The position numbers were made by a program, and so were the translations under genes. Shown here piece after piece: positions 5,498 to 8,613 of a DNA stretch of 8,613 bases (its first letter is position 1; each line of letters starts with the position of its first letter). A model generated the notes under the pieces. That model did no database searches. It had not been told where the DNA came from and saw only the letters and a list, made by a program, of their open reading frames with translations. Source of the stretch: JBAQMG01 sp049302575 (lineage in GTDB: Bacteria; Bacillota; Desulfitobacteriia; Desulfitobacteriales; Desulfitobacteriaceae); assembly GCA_049302575.1 (NCBI GenBank), contig JBAQMG010000071.1:1-8613 (forward strand). Direction: 5' to 3'.

Positions 5498-6106
5498 ATG
5501 GAAATACTACTGGCGACTCAGAATCAAGGGAAGGTTTTGGAACTACAGGAACTATTGGCTGACCAAGATGTTGAAGTTCGTTCGCTACTTGAGGTTCCGG
5601 ATTGGGAAGAAGTCGAGGAAACAGGACAAACCTTTGTGGAAAATGCACAAATTAAAGCCTGGGCAGCCATGAGGAAAACTGGACTGTTAACGCTGGCTGA
5701 TGATTCAGGGTTGGAAGTCGGGGTGCTCGATGGTGCACCTGGAGTGTTTTCAGCGCGTTTTGCCGGTGAACCAAAAGATGATCAAAAAAATATCGATAAA
5801 TTACTTGCTCTGCTAGAGAATGTTCCTGATGAGCAGCGGGGTGCTCGCTTTCGTTGTGCTTTAGTCCTTGTTACTCCAGATGAAAAGGAATATGTTGTGG
5901 AGGGAACAGTAGAAGGCAAGATCTTACGGCAACGAAAGGGACAGAGTGGATTTGGCTATGATCCGATCTTTTTTGTGTCGGAAGTAGGACAGACTATGGC
6001 GGAATTAAATTCTACTCAGAAAAATGAAATAAGTCACCGTGCACAAGCCCTTCGTAAGGCTGTGCCGATATTGCAAGATCAGAGATCAGAGATCAGAAGG
6101 CTGTGA
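5498..6106 (+). CDS. rdgB: XTP/dITP diphosphatase (non-canonical purine NTP pyrophosphatase, RdgB/HAM1 family)
   Basis: This enzyme hydrolyses ITP, dITP and XTP to monophosphates and pyrophosphate, keeping deaminated purines out of nucleic acids. The 202-residue protein has the family motifs in order: ATQNQGK (6-12), E-TGQTFVENAQIKA (41-54), LADDSGLEV (66-74, with D69 as the likely catalytic base), GAPGVFSARFAGE (79-91), GFGYDPIFF (151-159) and NEISHRAQAL (176-185). ATG 5498 gives the canonical start; a frame extension to 5465 lies in spacer repeat and is not family-like. The last residues, QDQRSEIRRL, are encoded by three copies of a 7-base repeat and look like an added tail rather than conserved sequence. 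The ribosome binding site is only GAGG and sits in a hairpin. rph lies upstream; tRNA genes with their own promoter follow. Confidence 0.96.
   Translation: MEILLATQNQGKVLELQELLADQDVEVRSLLEVPDWEEVEETGQTFVENAQIKAWAAMRKTGLLTLADDSGLEVGVLDGAPGVFSARFAGEPKDDQKNIDKLLALLENVPDEQRGARFRCALVLVTPDEKEYVVEGTVEGKILRQRKGQSGFGYDPIFFVSEVGQTMAELNSTQKNEISHRAQALRKAVPILQDQRSEIRRL
6077..6097. repeat. Three perfect copies of GATCAGA inside the 3' end of rdgB
   Basis: GATCAGA repeats at 6077-6083, 6084-6090 and 6091-6097, adding 7 codons just before the stop codon at 6104-6106. The period of 7 matches the repeats in the neighbouring spacers, though the sequence differs. Confidence 0.95.
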
Positions 6107-6144
6107 ATTTTGTATAAAAATGTAGTTTTTTAAAACTTTTAACC

Positions 6145-6173
6145 TTGACGAAATTTAAATCTTGGGATATACT
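6145..6173 (+). promoter_or_regulatory. Sigma-A promoter of the tRNA cluster
   Basis: TTGACG (6145-6150) and TATACT (6168-6173) are separated by exactly 17 bases, each matching consensus at 5 of 6 positions. Transcription would start near 6180, about 9 bases before tRNA-Pro. It is the best promoter in the window, as expected for stable RNA. Confidence 0.85.
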
Positions 6174-6188
6174 AATTAAGTGCCTAAT

Positions 6189-6266
6189 CGGGGCATAGCG
6201 CAGCTTGGCTAGCGCGCCTGCCTTGGGAGCAGGAGGCCGGGGGTTCAAATCCCTCTGCCCCGACCA
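6189..6266 (+). tRNA. tRNA-Pro (anticodon UGG)
   Basis: The acceptor CGGGGCA pairs perfectly with TGCCCCG (6256-6262), followed by A and an encoded CCA. The anticodon stem CCTGC/GCAGG encloses CTTGGGA, with anticodon TGG at 6224-6226. The T arm has GGTTCAAAT. It is first in a three-tRNA unit. Its wobble U34 belongs to a class that can carry 5-methoxyuridine, so it is a plausible substrate for the TrmR-like enzyme in this window (inference). Confidence 0.97.
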
Positions 6267-6270
6267 TTTA

Positions 6271-6291
6271 TTCGAGGTTCGAAATTCGAGA
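6271..6291. repeat. Three 7-bp TTCGARR units in the tRNA-Pro/tRNA-Arg spacer
   Basis: TTCGAGG, TTCGAAA and TTCGAGA follow one another at 6271-6291 and make up most of the 29-base spacer. The array ends 4 bases before tRNA-Arg. It shares the 7-base period, and the TCGAG core, with the rph-rdgB spacer. Confidence 0.8.
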
Positions 6292-6295
6292 GTGA

Positions 6296-6372
6296 GCGCC
6301 TGTAGCTCAGTTGGATAGAGCATCTGCCTTCTAAGCAGAGGGTCGGGGGTTCGAATCTCTCCAGGCGCACCA
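6296..6372 (+). tRNA. tRNA-Arg (anticodon UCU)
   Basis: The acceptor GCGCCTG pairs with CAGGCGC (6362-6368), then A and an encoded CCA. D arm TAGCTCAGTTGGATAGAGC and T loop GGTTCGAATC are standard. The anticodon stem TCTGC/GCAGA encloses CTTCTAA, with anticodon TCT at 6330-6332, reading AGA/AGG. It is probably co-transcribed with the flanking tRNAs. Confidence 0.97.
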
Positions 6373-6414
6373 TCCAATCACTTTGTTATTAACTAGACCA
6401 AAAATTCAAAACAT

Positions 6415-6491
6415 GGTGGATGTGGCGAAGTGGTTAACGCACCGGGTTGTGGTTCCGGCATTCGGGGGTTCAAGACCCCTCATCCACCCCA
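6415..6491 (+). tRNA. tRNA-His (anticodon GUG)
   Basis: The acceptor GTGGATG (6416-6422) pairs with CATCCAC (6481-6487). G at 6415 is the encoded G-1, facing discriminator C at 6488, which is the histidine identity element; CCA is encoded. The anticodon loop TTGTGGT has GTG at 6449-6451. It is last in the unit and is followed by a terminator. Confidence 0.97.
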
Positions 6492-6504
6492 TACATAAAA
6501 AGTC

Positions 6505-6534
6505 GCGCTGAGAGGTAGCTCTCGGCGCTTTTTT
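6505..6534. terminator. Intrinsic terminator of the tRNA unit, probably bidirectional
   Basis: GCGCTGAGAG (6505-6514) pairs with CTCTCGGCGC (6519-6528), with one G-U pair and the loop GTAG, followed by six T. On the minus strand the same hairpin is followed by GAC and five T, so it can also stop transcripts of the GGDEF-EAL gene, whose stop codon is only a few bases away (6539-6541). Confidence 0.9.
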
Positions 6535-6538
6535 GATT

Positions 6539-8467
6539 TTAAAGCATTTTTTCAAATTCATCAGCGGGAACAGGTTTACTAAACAAAAAGCCTTGCATTT
6601 CATCGCAATTTTTTTCTTTTAGGAAAGCATATTGTTCCGTTGTTTCAACCCCTTCAGCAATTACTTTTAAGTGGAGATTCTGGGCTAAGACGATGATAGC
6701 ATTAACAATTTGCCCACCGTCGGGAACAGTATCGATATCAGCAATAAACGATCGATCAATTTTGAGAGTGTCAATGGGAAAACGTTTGAGGTAATAAAGA
6801 GAGGAAAAACCTGTTCCGAAATCATCGATGGATAAGGTAATGCCCATAACTTTAAAGGCATTAAGTATTTGAATAGTAAATTCTACATCTTGCATGGCAA
6901 TGCTTTCGGTGATCTCTAAATCTAGGAAATGTGGATCAAGACCAGTTTTGTCGAGAATATGGGCAATAGTAGAAACAAGGTTTGGCTGGCAGAACTGGCG
7001 AGCTGACAAGTTTACAGCAAGACGTATCGGCGGACGACCTTGTTTTTGCCAAGTTAGTATTTGGGTACAGGCGACGTACAAGACCCATTCACCAAGGGGG
7101 ATAATTAGCCCTGTTTCTTCAGCAATGGGGATAAATTGTGAAGGTGGAATTAAAGATTTTAGTGGATGGTTCCAGCGTACCAAGGCTTCAACACCGACGA
7201 TCTTTCCATTGGTTAAATTAACTTGGGGTTGATAATGAACAATAAATTCTTCCCTTTCTAACGCTTTGCGCATACTGTTTTCCAAAGATAAACGTTCATA
7301 AGCGGAGATGTTTAAGGCAGTAGTGAAGAATTGATAATTATTTCGACCCTGAATTTTGGCATGTGATAAGGCAGTATCCGCATGTTTGATTAAGGTTTCA
7401 CTGTCGATACCATCTGCAGGGTAAAGACTGATACCGATACTTGTAGTAATAAAAATTTCTTGGTCATTGATCATAAAAGGTTCAGTGAATACATCTAGGG
7501 TTTTTTGGGCTACTATCGCAGCATCTTCGGCATGTGTTAGCTCAGGGATAAGGATAGCAAATTCATCTCCACCATGGCGGGCAATAGTATCTCCTTCTCG
7601 TAAAGTACTTGATAAACGTTGAGAGGTTTCTTGAAGAAGAGCGTCTCCTATGGTATGTCCAAGTGTATCATTGATGGGTCTAAAACGGTCAAGATCAAGG
7701 AATAAAACAGCTACGATATGTCCCTTGCGACGGCACCTTACCAAAGCTTGAGTTAAACGATCAGTAAGTAATAGTCGGTTGGGAAGGCCAGTCAAGGAGT
7801 CGTGTTGTGTTTGGTGACTTAATTGCTGCTGTAAAGCTTTTTTATCAGTTACATCACGAAAGGCTAAAACAGCGCCAATAATTAATCCTTGTTGATTACG
7901 GATAGGAGCTGCAGAATGTTCTATGGTATAGCGATACCCTTCGCGATGGATAAGGATGGTATAGTTGGTTGGGGTAACAATGTTCCCGTATAACAAGCAT
8001 ATTTCCACGGAGTTATCTGCAAGATAAGCTGTGTTTTCGCTAATAACTTTAAAGACCTTTTGAGAAGGTACGCCTTTGGCAGAGTAGTTGGACCAACCCG
8101 TGAGATCTTCGGCAACTGGGTTGAGATAGTCAATATTACCATAGACATCCGTAGTAATAACTGCATCTCCGATAGAATGCAGGGTTACTTGAGCGCGTTC
8201 TTTCTCCTGCCAGACGGCTTCTTCAGCTTGCTTGCGTACAGTGATGTCTTCGTAGATGAGCATTACTTCCCCAGTGGGAAGCTTAGTAATGTAGTTTTCA
8301 CGATAGCTGACCACATGTTGGCCTTTAATAATACTGACGGGAAATTGTTGGGGTCGTCCAGAACGCCAAACTTTTGTAAGAGCCTCAAGATAACCGTTAT
8401 TTTCGGCACTTGGAAAGTTACAAAGTATAGATCGTCCAATTAAGGTTTGACGGTCTAGGTTATCCAT
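6539..8467 (-). CDS. PAS-PAS-GGDEF-EAL cyclic-di-GMP turnover protein
   Basis: The 642-residue protein has an N-terminal partial PAS (about 1-77, ending YEDITVRKQAEE), a full PAS (about 92-210, IGDAVITTD to FRDVTDKK), a GGDEF domain (about 220-382) and an EAL domain (about 398-642). The cyclase signature GGDEF (299-303) is intact, and the inhibitory RxxD is present as REGD (290-293) five residues before it. EAL residues look complete: EALVRW (427-432), NLSARQF, LEITES, DDFGTG (548-553), KIDRSF and AEGVET. Both synthesis and breakdown of c-di-GMP are therefore possible. No membrane span or signal peptide is seen, so it is probably a cytoplasmic sensor with PAS ligand input. The first PAS lacks its front. 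In-frame PAS-like sequence continues upstream of ATG 8467, which has only a poorly spaced AGGG (see the entry at 8468-8515). The gene runs toward the tRNA cluster and shares its terminator. Confidence 0.95.
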   Translation of the reverse strand: MDNLDRQTLIGRSILCNFPSAENNGYLEALTKVWRSGRPQQFPVSIIKGQHVVSYRENYITKLPTGEVMLIYEDITVRKQAEEAVWQEKERAQVTLHSIGDAVITTDVYGNIDYLNPVAEDLTGWSNYSAKGVPSQKVFKVISENTAYLADNSVEICLLYGNIVTPTNYTILIHREGYRYTIEHSAAPIRNQQGLIIGAVLAFRDVTDKKALQQQLSHQTQHDSLTGLPNRLLLTDRLTQALVRCRRKGHIVAVLFLDLDRFRPINDTLGHTIGDALLQETSQRLSSTLREGDTIARHGGDEFAILIPELTHAEDAAIVAQKTLDVFTEPFMINDQEIFITTSIGISLYPADGIDSETLIKHADTALSHAKIQGRNNYQFFTTALNISAYERLSLENSMRKALEREEFIVHYQPQVNLTNGKIVGVEALVRWNHPLKSLIPPSQFIPIAEETGLIIPLGEWVLYVACTQILTWQKQGRPPIRLAVNLSARQFCQPNLVSTIAHILDKTGLDPHFLDLEITESIAMQDVEFTIQILNAFKVMGITLSIDDFGTGFSSLYYLKRFPIDTLKIDRSFIADIDTVPDGGQIVNAIIVLAQNLHLKVIAEGVETTEQYAFLKEKNCDEMQGFLFSKPVPADEFEKML

Positions 8468-8515
8468 AGTTTCGGCAGCCCTATTAAAATCAATGTCGTC
8501 AATCTAAGTAACCAT
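8468..8515 (-). pseudogene. In-frame 5' extension of the GGDEF-EAL gene interrupted by an amber codon
   Basis: Reading upstream of ATG 8467 in the same frame gives IDDIDFNRAAET, where FNRAAE is the typical early PAS strand, then TAG (8504-8506), then ATG-GTT-ACT starting at 8515. That ATG has AGGGTGG 6 bases upstream, a better binding site than ATG 8467 has. The likely history is a nonsense mutation at codon 4, or loss of an upstream part with a fortuitous start. Translation may now begin at 8467 or by reinitiation. Upstream to the window end (8516-8613) I see no gene and no convincing minus-strand promoter. Confidence 0.55.
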
Positions 8516-8613
8516 AAAATACCACCCTGTATCGAATAGAAAATAATTTTTATTAAGTACTCAAAATCCCTTGACATTTCAAAATTCATCCAAAAATCAA
8601 ATTGAATACCTTT

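Noticed and set aside
5448..5648. Minus-strand ORF over the rdgB start
   Set aside because: Shadow of rdgB and of the heptamer repeat.
6124..6140. AGTTTT/AAAACT inverted repeat with T-run after rdgB, as a terminator
   Set aside because: Only A-T pairs and a two-base loop; too weak to call.
6093..6377. Minus-strand ORF of 94 codons
   Set aside because: It is the antisense of tRNA-Pro and tRNA-Arg; its GEIRTPDPLL and QRDLNPRPPAPKAG strings are classic spurious translations of tRNA complements.
6406..6603. Minus-strand ORF of 65 codons
   Set aside because: Antisense of tRNA-His and its terminator, overlapping the end of the GGDEF-EAL gene in another frame; RGLEPPNAGTTTRCVNHFATS is a tRNA-complement artefact.
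6894..7232. Plus-strand ORF inside the EAL region
   Set aside because: Antisense of conserved EAL motifs; no independent support.
7921..8443. Overlapping ORFs on both strands inside the PAS region
   Set aside because: Shadow frames of the PAS domains, no binding sites, no recognisable domains.
8571..8576. Consensus TTGACA on the plus strand near the right edge
   Set aside because: No -10 hexamer at 16 to 18 bases downstream within the window and no plus-strand gene follows.

Overview
The window fits a low-GC Gram-positive bacterium of the Clostridia, most like the Desulfosporosinus/Desulfitobacterium group. The basis is strong AGGAGG-type ribosome binding sites, a TrmR-like wobble methyltransferase, the rph-rdgB gene pair, three tRNA genes with encoded CCA, and a PAS-GGDEF-EAL protein. 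The genus is an inference from gene style; no marker in the window settles it.

Left part (1 to about 2760) looks accessory. The first ~75 bases fold like the right end of an IS200/IS605-type element, with no transposase in view. Next come three genes I read as one module: a DUF4125-like protein on the plus strand and, convergent with it after 8 bases, a minus-strand pair made of a TPR protein followed by a DUF4037-like nucleotidyltransferase-fold protein. The TPR gene is preceded by a 19-base tandem repeat that itself forms two overlapping promoter-like signals. This module is the best candidate here for an undescribed system.

Middle part (2760 to 4690) holds an orphan class I fumarase/tartrate dehydratase beta-like protein that has lost family active-site residues, a 14-bp inverted repeat that may end its transcript, an unrecognised 5'-less coding fragment, and a trmR-like O-methyltransferase that starts 3 bases after that fragment. 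Several spacers here look like decayed coding sequence.

Right part (4690 to 8613) is more like core genome. It has rph (RNase PH) and rdgB (XTP/dITP pyrophosphatase), then a sigma-A promoter driving tRNA-Pro(UGG), tRNA-Arg(UCU) and tRNA-His(GUG), and a terminator that may work in both directions. A minus-strand gene for a soluble PAS-PAS-GGDEF-EAL protein with intact cyclase and phosphodiesterase motifs converges on that terminator. In-frame PAS sequence lies upstream of its usable start, cut off by an amber codon. Heptamer-period repeats occupy the rph-rdgB spacer (including the rdgB ribosome binding site), the 3' end of rdgB and the tRNA-Pro/tRNA-Arg spacer.

Functional links are modest. 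RNase PH trims tRNA 3' ends, TrmR would modify wobble uridines such as that of tRNA-Pro(UGG), and RdgB cleans the nucleotide pool. The DUF4125/DUF4037/TPR set and the fumarase-like protein have no assignable pathway from this sequence alone.
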